Positions 1-8,189 of a stretch of DNA of 24,430 bases are shown here, piece after piece. Every line of letters starts with the position of its first letter. Position 1 is the first letter of the stretch. The notes under the pieces were generated by a model that ran no database searches, was not told where the DNA came from, and saw only the letters and a list, made by a program, of their open reading frames with translations. The stretch is from positions 1 through 24,430 of the forward strand of contig JAJECB010000175.1 in assembly GCA_022822245.1 (NCBI GenBank), in the 5' to 3' direction. The translations under genes were made by a program, and so were the position numbers. Source of the stretch: Gammaproteobacteria bacterium (lineage in GTDB: Bacteria > Pseudomonadota > Gammaproteobacteria > HK1).

Positions 1-1493
1 GGGGCGAGGAGTACAAGGCCGAGATCATCGAGGGCATCCCGATCGACGAGCCCGTCTCCCTGTACCGCCAGGGCGAGTGGCTCGATCTCTGCCGCGGCCC
101 GCACCTTCCCTCCACCGGCAAGCTCGGCAAGGCGTTCAGGCTGATGCGCATCTCCGGCGCGTTCTGGCGCGGCGACTCGAACAACGAGATGCTCCAGCGC
201 GTCTACGGCACCGCCTGGGCGAACGAGAAGCAGCTCAAGGCGTACCTCCACATGCTGGAGGAGGCCGAGCGGCGCGACCATCGCCGGCTCGGGCGCGAGA
301 TGGATCTCTTCCACTTCCAGGACGAGTCCCCCGGGGCGGTGTTCTGGCACCCGAACGGCCAGCGGCTCTTTCAGTCGCTCATCCGCTACATCCGCGAGCG
401 CCAGACCGCTGCCGGCTACGTGGAGGTGAACACGCCGGAGATCATGGACCGCAGCCTGTGGGAGGCGTCCGGGCACTGGGAGGCGTTCCGCGAGAACATG
501 TTCACGTCACAGACCGAGGACGGCCGGGTCTTCGCGCTCAAGCCCATGAACTGCCCGGGGCATGTGCAGATCTTCAGGAACGGCCCGGTGAGGAGCCATC
601 GCAGCCTGCCGATGCGCATCGCGGAGTTCGGCAAGGTGCACCGCTACGAACCGTCCGGCGCCCTGCACGGCCTGATGCGGGTGCGCGCGTTCACCCAGGA
701 CGACGCGCACGTGTTCTGCACCACGGACCAGATCACGCAGGAATCGATCGCGATGTGCGATCTCATCCTGTCCATCTACCGCGACTTCGGCTTCGAGGAC
801 GTGCGCATCAAGTTCGCCGACCGGCCCGACACCCGGGTGGGCGCGGACGAAGTCTGGGACAAGGCGGAAGCCGCGCTCCGGGTGGCGATCGACTCGACCG
901 GCCTCACGTACACCCACAACCCCGGCGAGGGCGCGTTCAACGGCCCGAAGCTCGAGTTCGTGCTGCGCGATGCCATCGGCCGCGACTGGCAGTGCGGCAC
1001 GGTGCAGGTCGACTTCAACCTGCCCGGCCGGCTCGGGGCGACCTACGTCGGCGAGGATGGCGAGCGCCACGTGCCGGTGATGCTGCATCGCGCCATGCTC
1101 GGCTCCATCGAGCGCTTCACGGGGATCCTCGTCGAGCACTACGCGGGGCACCTGCCGCTGTGGCTCGCGCCCCGGCACGCCATGGTGTGCACCATTACAT
1201 CGGATGCCGACACGTACGCGGGCGAGGTGGCGGGCGCGCTGGGGGCGCGGGGACTGCACGCGGAGATCGACGCCCGCAACGAGAAGATCTCGTACAAGGT
1301 GCGGGAGCACTCCCACGCGAAGGTGCCGGTCATCCTCGCGGTGGGCAAGCGGGAAGTGGAACGCCGGGAGGTGTCGGTGCGCCGCCTCGGCAGTCGCGAC
1401 CAGAGGGTTGTCGGCCTCGGCGACGCGGTCGAGATGCTGGCCCGCGAGGTGGCGATGCGCGGCGCGGCGATCGACGAGGCGGCCGCGGCCTGA
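1..1493 (+). CDS. thrS: threonyl-tRNA synthetase, 5'-truncated by the window edge
   Basis: Cytoplasmic class II aminoacyl-tRNA synthetase that charges tRNA-Thr. The reading frame is open from base 3 and gives about 496 residues; the family is usually about 640, so the N-terminal TGS domain and part of the editing domain lie upstream of the window. The visible part begins near the end of the editing domain ([11 protein letters not shown], containing the Cys of its metal-site-like motif). The catalytic core follows, with MNCPGH, the class II motif 2 region ([19 protein letters not shown]), DDAHVF and the motif 3 region [13 protein letters not shown]. The Cys of MNCPGH and the His of DDAHVF and LHRAMLGS match the known catalytic zinc ligands. 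The C-terminal anticodon-binding domain (from about 1150) is complete and ends at TGA 1491-1493. No downstream partner such as infC is seen; repeats follow directly. Confidence 0.97.
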   Translation, partial: GEEYKAEIIEGIPIDEPVSLYRQGEWLDLCRGPHLPSTGKLGKAFRLMRISGAFWRGDSNNEMLQRVYGTAWANEKQLKAYLHMLEEAERRDHRRLGREMDLFHFQDESPGAVFWHPNGQRLFQSLIRYIRERQTAAGYVEVNTPEIMDRSLWEASGHWEAFRENMFTSQTEDGRVFALKPMNCPGHVQIFRNGPVRSHRSLPMRIAEFGKVHRYEPSGALHGLMRVRAFTQDDAHVFCTTDQITQESIAMCDLILSIYRDFGFEDVRIKFADRPDTRVGADEVWDKAEAALRVAIDSTGLTYTHNPGEGAFNGPKLEFVLRDAIGRDWQCGTVQVDFNLPGRLGATYVGEDGERHVPVMLHRAMLGSIERFTGILVEHYAGHLPLWLAPRHAMVCTITSDADTYAGEVAGALGARGLHAEIDARNEKISYKVREHSHAKVPVILAVGKREVERREVSVRRLGSRDQRVVGLGDAVEMLAREVAMRGAAIDEAAAA

Positions 1494-1566
1494 CCGGCGC
1501 GATGCCGGACTCGCATCCGTTCTCGGCGCACGAGCTCAGTTGGCAATGCCCGCGACAACTCAATGG

Positions 1567-1749
1567 ATTCCCGCCTTCGCGGGAATGACGGACAAGCGAT
1601 ATTGTCATCATTCCCGCGAAGGCGGGAATGATGCCATCGACTCCGATGCGATGGCCGCGCCTGACCGTCATTCCCGCGAAGGCGGGAATGATGCCATCGA
1701 CTCCGATGCGGTGGCCGCGCCTGACCGTCATTCCCGCGAAGGCGGGAAT
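1567..1749. repeat. palindromic ATTCCCGCG repeats with 60-bp tandem unit
   Basis: Four copies of a 20-bp palindrome (ATTCCCGCGAAGGCGGGAAT) lie at 1567-1586 (written as its reverse complement), 1610-1629, 1670-1689 and 1730-1749. The last three are spaced exactly 60 bp apart. The 60-bp units 1610-1669 and 1670-1729 differ by one base (A at 1651, G at 1711). Each palindrome can form a hairpin. The core resembles the dRS3-type repeat known from Neisseria and similar REP-like repeats of many proteobacteria (recalled, not searched). It fills the thrS to GMC-oxidoreductase gap of about 300 bp, and the hairpins could end or stabilise the thrS transcript. Confidence 0.9.
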
Positions 1750-1790
1750 CCATCGGGCCTGCACCGAACACGGATGCCGGAGGACGGACG

Positions 1791-3389
1791 TTGACCGACT
1801 ACGACTACATCATCGTCGGCGCCGGCTCGGCCGGGTGCGTGCTCGCCAACCGGCTCTCCGCGGACCCCGGGGTGCGGGTTGCGCTGCTCGAGGCCGGAGG
1901 CAAGGACAACTACTTCTGGATCCGCATCCCCATCGGCTACCTCTACACGATGAACAACCCCCGCACCGACTGGTGCCTGAAGACCGAGGCGGAACCGGGG
2001 CTCAACGGGCGCGCCCTCCCCTATCCCCGGGGGCTCGGGCTCGGCGGCTGCTCGTCCATCAACGGGATGATCTACATGCGCGGCCAGGCCCGCGACTACG
2101 ACCAGTGGCGCCAGCTTGGGAACGCGGGCTGGAGCTGGGAGGACGTGCTGCCCTACTTCAAGCGCTCCGAGGACCACGTCGACGGCGGGGACGAGATGCA
2201 CGGGGCGGGGGGCGAGTGGCGGGTCGAGCACCCGCGGATATCCTGGGAGCTGCTCGACGCGTTCCGGGAGGCGGCGGCGGAGGTCGGGATCGCGAAGATC
2301 GACGACTTCAACCGCGGCGACAACGAGGGGTCGAGCTACTTCCAGGTGAACCAGCGCGCCGGGACGCGCTGGAACACCGCGCGCGGGTTCCTGCGCCCGG
2401 TGCGGGGGCGGGCGAACCTCGACATCGTCACCCACGCGCGGGCGCGGCGGATCGTGCTCGAGGGGCGGAACGGCGACCGGCGGGCGACCGGGATCGAGGC
2501 CCGGGTGGCGGGCGCGGACGTCGCGTTCCGGGCGACGCGGGAGGTCGTGCTCGCGGCGGGGGCGATCGGCTCGCCGCACCTCATGCAGGTGAGCGGAATC
2601 GGGGGCGGGGCGCGGCTCCAGGCGGCGGGGATCCCCGTCGTCCACGACCTTCCCGCGGTCGGCGAGAACCTCCAGGACCACCTCCAGCTCCGCCTCATCT
2701 TCCGGGTGAGCAACATCCGCACCCTCAACGAGTGGTCCGGCCGGCTCACCGCCCGCGTGCGCATGGCCCTCGAGTACCTCCTCTTCCGGCGGGGACCTCT
2801 CACCATGGCCCCGAGCCAGCTCGGCCTCTTCGCGAAGTCCGACCCGTCGCGAGAGACCGCGAACCTCCAGTACCACGTGCAGCCCCTGTCGCTCGACCGC
2901 TTCGGCGAGCCGCTGCATCCGTTTCCCGCGTTCACCGCCTCGGTGTGCAACGTCCGACCGGAGAGCCGGGGCACGGTGCTCGCAACGAGCCCGGATCCGT
3001 TCGCGAGCCCCGAGATCCGGCCGAACTACCTGGCAACGCCGGGAGACCGGCAGGTCGCGGTGGAGGCGATCCGGCTCACGCGGCGGATCTGTGCGGCGCG
3101 CGCGCTCGCCCCCTACGCGCCGCGCGAGCACCTGCCCGGCGTGGAGATCGAGTCGGACGAGGAGCTCGCGCGGGCGGCGGGCGACATCGGCACCACCATC
3201 TTCCACCCGGTGGGCACGGCCCGGATGGGGCCGGGTGGGGCGGTCGACGAGCGCCTCTCGGTGCACGGCATCGAGGGGCTCCGGGTGGCGGACGCCTCCG
3301 TCATGCCCACCATCACCTCCGGCAACACCAACTCGCCGACCATCATGATCGCGGAGAAGGCGGCCGACTTCATCCGCGGCGCGGCCTGA
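1791..3389 (+). CDS. GMC-family FAD-dependent oxidoreductase (choline/alcohol dehydrogenase-like)
   Basis: Flavoenzyme of 532 residues, the usual size for the glucose-methanol-choline family, which oxidises alcohols to aldehydes or acids. The N-terminal FAD-binding motif is GAGSAG (residues 10-15), followed by LLEAGG for the ribose. GMC signature 1 is near residues 80-97 (GLGLGGCSSINGMIYMRG) and signature 2 near 258-275 (AAGAIGSPHLMQVSGIG). The C-terminal substrate domain carries the catalytic His in IFHPVGTARMG and the Asn in SGNTNSPTIM. The start is TTG at 1791, chosen because GGAGGA (1779-1784) lies 6 bases upstream and the flavin motif follows directly. There is no signal peptide, so it should be cytoplasmic. 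It is 28 bp upstream of a D-2-hydroxyacid dehydrogenase, probably in one operon. The substrate cannot be told from sequence; a choline-dehydrogenase label would be a family name only. Confidence 0.93.
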   Translation: MTDYDYIIVGAGSAGCVLANRLSADPGVRVALLEAGGKDNYFWIRIPIGYLYTMNNPRTDWCLKTEAEPGLNGRALPYPRGLGLGGCSSINGMIYMRGQARDYDQWRQLGNAGWSWEDVLPYFKRSEDHVDGGDEMHGAGGEWRVEHPRISWELLDAFREAAAEVGIAKIDDFNRGDNEGSSYFQVNQRAGTRWNTARGFLRPVRGRANLDIVTHARARRIVLEGRNGDRRATGIEARVAGADVAFRATREVVLAAGAIGSPHLMQVSGIGGGARLQAAGIPVVHDLPAVGENLQDHLQLRLIFRVSNIRTLNEWSGRLTARVRMALEYLLFRRGPLTMAPSQLGLFAKSDPSRETANLQYHVQPLSLDRFGEPLHPFPAFTASVCNVRPESRGTVLATSPDPFASPEIRPNYLATPGDRQVAVEAIRLTRRICAARALAPYAPREHLPGVEIESDEELARAAGDIGTTIFHPVGTARMGPGGAVDERLSVHGIEGLRVADASVMPTITSGNTNSPTIMIAEKAADFIRGAA

Positions 3390-3417
3390 GCCGGCCGGAT
3401 CACCGGAAGGACCGAAC

Positions 3418-4464
3418 GTGAGCCTCTCCATCCTCTCCCTCATCGCGTTGCCGGCGTCCATCCAGGACGAGATTCGTTCCGCCGACCCGTCGGTCGCCCT
3501 CACCATGGCGCCGGGGTGGTACGACGGGGAGATCCGGGACACGTGGCCGGCCTTCACCACGGAGCGCTACCTCGGTCGAGGTTCCCGCGGGCACGGGACG
3601 CGGGAGGAACGCGACGCGCTCCTCGCGGCGGCGAGGGTCGTCGTCATCGGCTTCCCCTTCCCGCTCGACATCGGGGCGCGGGCGCCGAACCTCGAATGGG
3701 TGCACCAGCGCCCGGCGGGGGCGTCGAACCTGCGGCGGGGGGACCTCTGGGATGCCGGCGTGACGGTCACCTCGTCGCGCGGCCGCGCCCATAACCTGCC
3801 GATCGCGGAGTACGCGGTCGCCGGCCTCCTCCACTTCGCGAAGGGCCTGCAGGTCGCGGAGACCGAGCGTGCCGAGCGGCGGTTCCGGGCACCGGCCTAC
3901 GCCCCCGTCCAGCTCGCCGGCAAGACGGTGTGCGTGGTCGGGGCGGGCGGCATCGGGCGCGAGGTCGGCCGGCTCTGCGCGGCGCTCGGGATGCGGGTCG
4001 TCGGCACCAGGCGCGGTCCCGCCCCGCCGAGCCCCGGCTTCATCGAGATTCGGGGCGCGGATGGGCTGCACGAGCTGCTCGCGGAGAGCGACTTCGTGGT
4101 GGTCTGCTGCCAGTGGACCCCGGAGACCGAGAACCTCATCGGCCGCGACGCCTTTGCGGCGATGAAGGACGGGGCGGCACTCGTCAACATCGCGCGCGGC
4201 GAGATCGTCGACGAGGAGGCGCTCGTTGCCGCGCTCGCCGCGGGGAAGATTCGAGGTGCCGCGCTCGACGTCTACGTCGGCGAGTTCGACCGCGCCCCCG
4301 ACCCGCGCCTGTGGGGCGATCCGCGGGTCTTGCTCACCCCCCACATCTCCGCCGCCGCCGACGTGAGCAGCCACCGGGGCGCGGACCTCTTCGTCGAGAA
4401 CCTTCGCCGCTTCGTGGCGGGCGAGCCCCTCGAGAACGTCATCGACTGGGCGCGCGGCTACTGA
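3418..4464 (+). CDS. D-2-hydroxyacid dehydrogenase (NAD-dependent)
   Basis: Cytoplasmic oxidoreductase of 348 residues, interconverting a 2-oxo acid and a D-2-hydroxy acid. The Rossmann NAD site is VVGAGGIGREVG near residue 175. The catalytic triad of the family is present: Arg in NIARGEIVDEEA, Glu in YVGEFDRAPDP and His in LTPHISA. The start is GTG 3418 with GGAAGG at 3405-3410, 7 bases upstream. It follows the GMC oxidoreductase by 28 bp, so the two may act in sequence: an alcohol oxidised to an acid by one, and a related hydroxy acid handled by the other. That coupling is inference. It is clearly different in sequence from the second family member at 5456-6496, so it is not a recent duplicate. 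The exact substrate (glyoxylate, hydroxypyruvate, phenylpyruvate or other) is unknown. Confidence 0.93.
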   Translation: MSLSILSLIALPASIQDEIRSADPSVALTMAPGWYDGEIRDTWPAFTTERYLGRGSRGHGTREERDALLAAARVVVIGFPFPLDIGARAPNLEWVHQRPAGASNLRRGDLWDAGVTVTSSRGRAHNLPIAEYAVAGLLHFAKGLQVAETERAERRFRAPAYAPVQLAGKTVCVVGAGGIGREVGRLCAALGMRVVGTRRGPAPPSPGFIEIRGADGLHELLAESDFVVVCCQWTPETENLIGRDAFAAMKDGAALVNIARGEIVDEEALVAALAAGKIRGAALDVYVGEFDRAPDPRLWGDPRVLLTPHISAAADVSSHRGADLFVENLRRFVAGEPLENVIDWARGY

Positions 4465-4533
4465 CCAGGCGCTCCCGGGAGGGAGGCCCGCGACCCTGAA
4501 GCCGCGCGGGGCCGGGCAGAGGATGGTGCGCAA

Positions 4534-4557
4534 TCAGGTTCGCGGTCAGGTTCGCGG
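4534..4557. repeat. 12-bp perfect tandem duplication
   Basis: TCAGGTTCGCGG occurs twice head to tail (4534-4545 and 4546-4557), immediately before the luciferase-like pseudogene and after the 3' end of the D-2-hydroxyacid dehydrogenase. It marks the left edge of a stretch (about 4560-4680) that is visibly less GC-rich than its surroundings. It may be a rearrangement scar. Confidence 0.7.
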
Positions 4558-5063
4558 TTGATGGAGGGCACCAACAACTGCAAGATATTCAAATATCTGT
4601 CGAAAACCCCAGTCCAAGAGCAAGACGGAAGGTCACCGATACCCACTTCACTCAGAGTCGGATCCTGGCTCGACACGGCCGAGCAAATCGGCACCGCGCC
4701 GATTGCCGCGCAGGCGAGACAGCTTGAGGAACTCGGGTTCGATCGGGCGTACACCGCCGAGACGAGCCGCGACCCGTTCTTGCCCCTGGTGCTCGCCGCC
4801 GACCAGACCAAGCGGCTGGAGCTCGGCACCAGCATTGCAGTCGCCTTCGCGCGAAACCCGATGAACATCGCCGTGGCCGCGCAGGATCTCAACATCTACT
4901 CGGGGGGCGCTTCCGCCTCGGCGTGGGCTCGCAGATCAGGCCGCACATCATCCGTCGGTTCAACATGCCCTGGCACGGTGCGGCGAAACAGATACGCGAG
5001 TTCATTCAGGCCGTCAGAGCCCTCTGGGATAGCTGGTTCGACGGCGTGCCCCTCGATTTCCGG
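4558..5063 (+). pseudogene. LLM-class flavin-dependent oxidoreductase, frameshifted and truncated
   Basis: This is the N-terminal half of a luciferase-like (F420/FMN) monooxygenase. Frame 1 reads ARQLEELGFDRAYTAETSRD and then LGTSIAVAFARNP, as in the family's N-terminus. At the six-G run 4902-4907 the frame breaks. Adding one G restores SGGRFRLGVGSQ, and the protein continues in the other frame as IIRRFNMPWHGAAKQIREF through GVPLDFR, ending at 5063. There IS110-derived sequence begins on the opposite strand. About 140 recognisable residues remain of an expected 300 or more, so the gene is dead whether or not the single-base loss is a sequencing error. The leader before about 4645 has no family similarity that I recognise and is less GC-rich. 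TTG 4558 and ATG 4561 are formal starts only. Confidence 0.85.
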
Positions 5064-5312
5064 ACCGCGTATCGCATTGACCGTCTGGGTGCGCTGGCGA
5101 ACCAGGAGCCCGCGCGTGCGGAACACCATCGAGCGGGCCTGGGCCTGCTTCGTCTTGACCGCCACGAACCGCATCGTCGGACGCTGAGCCGCCTCCACGA
5201 TCGCCGCCGCGTCGCGCGCATCGCTCTTGTGGCGTTTCGCAAACTTCGGGGTGTCGCGGGCATTGACTCTGTCGCGACTGGGCGCGGTGATGCGTATCGC
5301 AAGAGCTTGCAC
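5064..5312 (-). mobile_element. IS110-family transposase remnant
   Basis: On the minus strand this reads KFAKRHKSDARDAAAIVEA, then QRPTMRFVAVKTKQ and LLVRQRTQTVNAIRG. That is the characteristic IS110 block, including the DxxxD pair of the DEDD nuclease domain in KSDARDA. The transposase similarity stops at about 5064, exactly where the luciferase-like remnant ends. Upstream (towards 5312 and beyond) similarity fades, so both ends of the transposase are missing. The first catalytic Asp region and the whole C-terminal serine domain are absent, so the element is inactive. IS110 elements normally lack terminal inverted repeats, and none is seen. The next 143 bp (5313-5455) contain no gene I can recognise. 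Confidence 0.85.
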
Positions 5313-5455
5313 CGCGTCAGAACGGTCCGGACATCGGAGCTGCGATCGCGGGGACGAGCGACGACTGAATTACCGGGATCGTGAGGTTCCATCGAAGGTC
5401 AGTTCCGATCGCGAGCCGGTCACGGTCGGCCACGGGCGCGCATCGCGTCGCCGGC

Positions 5456-6496
5456 TCAGTACCCGAGCTCGGGGCGCACCACGTTCACGAGCGGCCTGGC
5501 TTCGAGAAGCCGTTCGAGATTGCGGAACACGAGCTCCAGGGTGAGCGCGACGTAGGAATCGCCGTCGTCGGCGGAGACGTGGGGGGTGACCACGAGGTTG
5601 GGGACGCGCCACAGGGGCGAGCCGGCAGGCAGCGGCTCGGGGTCGAACACATCGAGCACCGCGCCCGAGAAACGTCCGCTTCGAAGGTGGGCGGCGAGCG
5701 CGTCGTAGTCCACCGTCGCCGCTCGCCCCACGTTCACCACACCGGCGCCGCGCTTCATCAGCGCCTGCCGTCGCCCGTCGAGCAGGCCGCGGGTCTCGGG
5801 GGTGAGCGGAACCGCGACGAACACGATGTCCGCGCGTGGGAGCAGGGCGTCGAGGCGCTCGGTGGTGTGCATCTCGGCGACCCCATCGAGGGCCCGACCG
5901 TGCCGCGTCACCCCGATCACCTGCATGCCGAGCGCCCCGCAACGCCGCGCGACCGCCGCGCCGATGCTGCCGACCCCGATCACGAGCAGCGTCCTGCCCG
6001 CAATCGGCGTCGAGTACAGCGACTCCCAGCGCGCACGCTGCTGATTGCCGATGAGGGCCGGGAGGCGGTTGTGAAGCATCAGCACCGCCATCAGCCCGAA
6101 CTCGCCCGCCTTGTCGGCGTGCGCGCCACGGTTGTTGACGACGGTGACGCCCTCGGGCACCCAGTCCATCGGGCACAGGTGCTCCACCCCGGCGCCGATG
6201 ATGTGGATCAGGCGCAGCTTCGGCGCAACCCGCGCAAGGTTCGCGGTGGGGAGATCCCACGTCACCAGCACCTCGGCGGTGCGCATCGAGCTTTCGAAGT
6301 GATCGAGGTCCCAGTCGATGAACACGTCGAGACGACGCGCCACATGGGGATAGCGTGCCGCGGCGGCGGCGAAGCGTTCGCGGGTGATGGCGAACACCGC
6401 CTCGCCCTCCGGGGTCGGCGGAAACGTCTCCGGCGAGGCGTGGTTGTTCTTGACGTGGACGCGCACGGGCTCACACCGCCGATCGGCCGGATGCAT
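5456..6496 (-). CDS. D-2-hydroxyacid dehydrogenase (NAD-dependent), second copy
   Basis: A protein of 346 residues, cytoplasmic, of the D-isomer 2-hydroxyacid dehydrogenase family. The NAD-binding motif is VIGVGSIGAAVARRCG. The catalytic Arg is in VNVGRAATVDYD, the Glu in DVFDPEPLP and the His in VVTPHVSADD. ATG 6496 has GGAG 6 bases upstream and overlaps the end of the preceding Rieske gene by 26 bases. A GTG at 6466, four bases past that gene's stop, is an alternative that would remove ten residues. Either way the two genes are transcriptionally, and probably translationally, coupled. The Rieske neighbour suggests use on an aromatic or carboxylic-acid degradation product, but the substrate is not determinable. 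The shared fold with the 3418-4464 gene does not imply the same substrate. Confidence 0.93.
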   Translation of the reverse strand: MHPADRRCEPVRVHVKNNHASPETFPPTPEGEAVFAITRERFAAAAARYPHVARRLDVFIDWDLDHFESSMRTAEVLVTWDLPTANLARVAPKLRLIHIIGAGVEHLCPMDWVPEGVTVVNNRGAHADKAGEFGLMAVLMLHNRLPALIGNQQRARWESLYSTPIAGRTLLVIGVGSIGAAVARRCGALGMQVIGVTRHGRALDGVAEMHTTERLDALLPRADIVFVAVPLTPETRGLLDGRRQALMKRGAGVVNVGRAATVDYDALAAHLRSGRFSGAVLDVFDPEPLPAGSPLWRVPNLVVTPHVSADDGDSYVALTLELVFRNLERLLEARPLVNVVRPELGY

Positions 6497-7874
6497 CGGC
6501 AGCTCCGCCGTTCGCCTCCAGCGCCCGGAGCCGCCCGGTCACATGCGCGACCCGCTCGGCCTCGCCCAGCCCGTCCGCTTCGAACTGCATCTGCATGAAT
6601 GCGTGGGCGAGGCGGCTGAAGCACTCGGACTCGTCCGCCTCGCCGGCGCGGGGGATCGCCAGCACCGAATCGCCTCCGTAGGTCGGAACCGGATTCGGCG
6701 CAATGTCGCTCGTCCGCAGGGGCTCTCCGCCGTTCGCGACGGTGCGGATCTGCTCGCGCAGCCGCCGGCGCATGAGCGCGACGCCCTTGTCGCTCGGGGC
6801 AAGGTGCTCATCGGCGTGCACGGTGACGCGGCCCATGCCCTCGACCGCCTCCGCATCGCCCGGGAAGCGCTGGCGCTGCTCGTAGGGGCGGTCGAAGACC
6901 TCGCCCTGCTCGATGAGCTCCGGCCCCTCGGGCGTGTTCCACGCCGGCGGGTCGCCCCGCTCGCCGAAGCACGCCCACGCCAACGCCACGGTGTTCTCGT
7001 CGTCGACGGGCACCACCCAGCGCACGAAGGAGGTGCGCCCGTAGTGGCGCCGCTTCGTGCCGTCGGCGGCGAACGCGGCCCCGGCCTGGGTGAAGTTCGG
7101 CAGCACCAGCTCGTTGACCCGGAGCCAGACGTTGCCGCCCACCCGGCGGGTGTTCGTCCCCATCAGCCACGCGCCCCGCTCGAAGAAGTCCATCTGGCCG
7201 ATCGCGCCGAAGCCGGCGGAGAACTGCTCGCGGCTGATGCTGGAATGCAGGAAGCTCGTGTGGACGGGATCGAGGATGGCGTCGAGGACCTGGAGCCAGT
7301 TGCACCGGAACGGCGCACGGTAGGGCACCCTCTCGATGTCCGCGAGCTCGAAGGTGTCGTAGACGGGGAACTCCGGCATCGCCTCGGGCGGGCCGAGGAA
7401 GGCGAATACCAGCCCCTGGTACTCGAAGGCGGGGTACGCCCCGAGCCGAACCCGGCGCTTCAGCCGCGCTTGCGCCTCGGGCGGCTGCCCCGGCGCCTCC
7501 AGCAGGGTGCCGTCGATGTCGAAGTGCCAGCCGTGGTAGCAGCAGCGGATCCCGCGCCGCTGGCAGACACCGTACTCCAGCGACGCGCGGCGGTGCGGGC
7601 AGTGCCGGTGCACGAGCCCGACCCGTCCGTCGCCGTCGCGGAACAGCACCAGATCCTCGCCCAGGAGCCGGAGCGGCACCGGCAGGTCGGCGAGCTCCGC
7701 CGACAGCCCTACCGGATGCCAGAAGCGCCTCAGGTACTCTCCGCACGGCGTGCCGGGGCCGACGCGAACGAACTCCTCGTCGGGCCCGTCGGTGCGGCGC
7801 GCGCCGTATCCCCCGTAGGGCGCGCCGCGGAACGCACCCGCCGCGGCTGGCCGCGGCCGCGTCCTCGCGTTCAC
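6471..7874 (-). CDS. Rieske [2Fe-2S] aromatic-ring-hydroxylating oxygenase, catalytic subunit
   Basis: Oxygenase component of a Rieske non-heme iron oxygenase, similar in layout to the phthalate 4,5-dioxygenase / vanillate O-demethylase type. The protein is about 467 residues from GTG 7874. After RVGPGTPCGEYLRRFWHPVG comes the Rieske motif CPH, a 17-residue gap, then CCYHGW, giving the Cys-x-His and Cys-x2-His cluster ligands. The mononuclear iron site is DPVHTSFLH. Further on, EHLAPSDKGVALMRRRLRE matches a conserved C-terminal segment. An upstream in-frame GTG at 7940 extends the protein by 22 residues. I prefer 7874 because GAGAGG lies 6 bases before it and the extra residues are low-complexity. 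No ferredoxin or flavin reductase is encoded beside it, so electrons must come from an unlinked partner. It overlaps the downstream dehydrogenase gene. The substrate is unknown. Confidence 0.92.
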   Translation of the reverse strand: MNARTRPRPAAAGAFRGAPYGGYGARRTDGPDEEFVRVGPGTPCGEYLRRFWHPVGLSAELADLPVPLRLLGEDLVLFRDGDGRVGLVHRHCPHRRASLEYGVCQRRGIRCCYHGWHFDIDGTLLEAPGQPPEAQARLKRRVRLGAYPAFEYQGLVFAFLGPPEAMPEFPVYDTFELADIERVPYRAPFRCNWLQVLDAILDPVHTSFLHSSISREQFSAGFGAIGQMDFFERGAWLMGTNTRRVGGNVWLRVNELVLPNFTQAGAAFAADGTKRRHYGRTSFVRWVVPVDDENTVALAWACFGERGDPPAWNTPEGPELIEQGEVFDRPYEQRQRFPGDAEAVEGMGRVTVHADEHLAPSDKGVALMRRRLREQIRTVANGGEPLRTSDIAPNPVPTYGGDSVLAIPRAGEADESECFSRLAHAFMQMQFEADGLGEAERVAHVTGRLRALEANGGAADASGRSAV

Positions 7875-8189
7875 CGCCAGCCTCTCACCACGAGCACCCG
7901 GCCCCCCTTTGCGATGCGGCCGCGCAACATCGCCACTCACCCGCTCGCTTGCTCGCGCGGAGTGTGGCGCCGGGACCGGTGCGCGTCAATGTCGCGTGGG
8001 TCTCCGGGTCCCCGATCCGGCAGGCGGTCCGGTGGGACGAATCGGCGCCGCCGGTGAACCAGTTCGGTGGGCAGCTCGACGAGCCGCCCTCGCGGGTGTC
8101 GGCGCGCTCGCGCCTGGGGCGATCGCTCGGCGAGGTCATCGAGCGGCTCGAGTCTCCCGTTCACCGGCATCGCCGGAACGTCGATCGAG
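7875..8189. other. intergenic stretch with no recognisable gene
   Basis: About 315 bp lie between the Rieske oxygenase start and the SDR stop, both on the minus strand. Several frames stay open by chance because of the high GC content, but none shows a start with a ribosome binding site or any family motif. It must hold the Rieske gene promoter, yet no convincing -35/-10 pair was seen. Confidence 0.5.

Noticed and set aside
1610..1749. Regular 60-bp spacing that could suggest a CRISPR array
   Set aside because: The spacers are nearly identical to each other and the repeats are perfect 20-bp palindromes; no cas genes nearby. It is a tandem REP-type repeat.
1728..3560. Long minus-strand open frame of about 600 codons
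   Set aside because: It is antisense to the GMC oxidoreductase, is Arg/Pro/His-rich, has no family motif, and arises from high third-position GC in the real gene.
4584..4597. Small palindrome GATAT-TCAA-ATATC near the pseudogene start
   Set aside because: A 5-bp stem in a locally AT-richer stretch is expected by chance; no partner gene to regulate.
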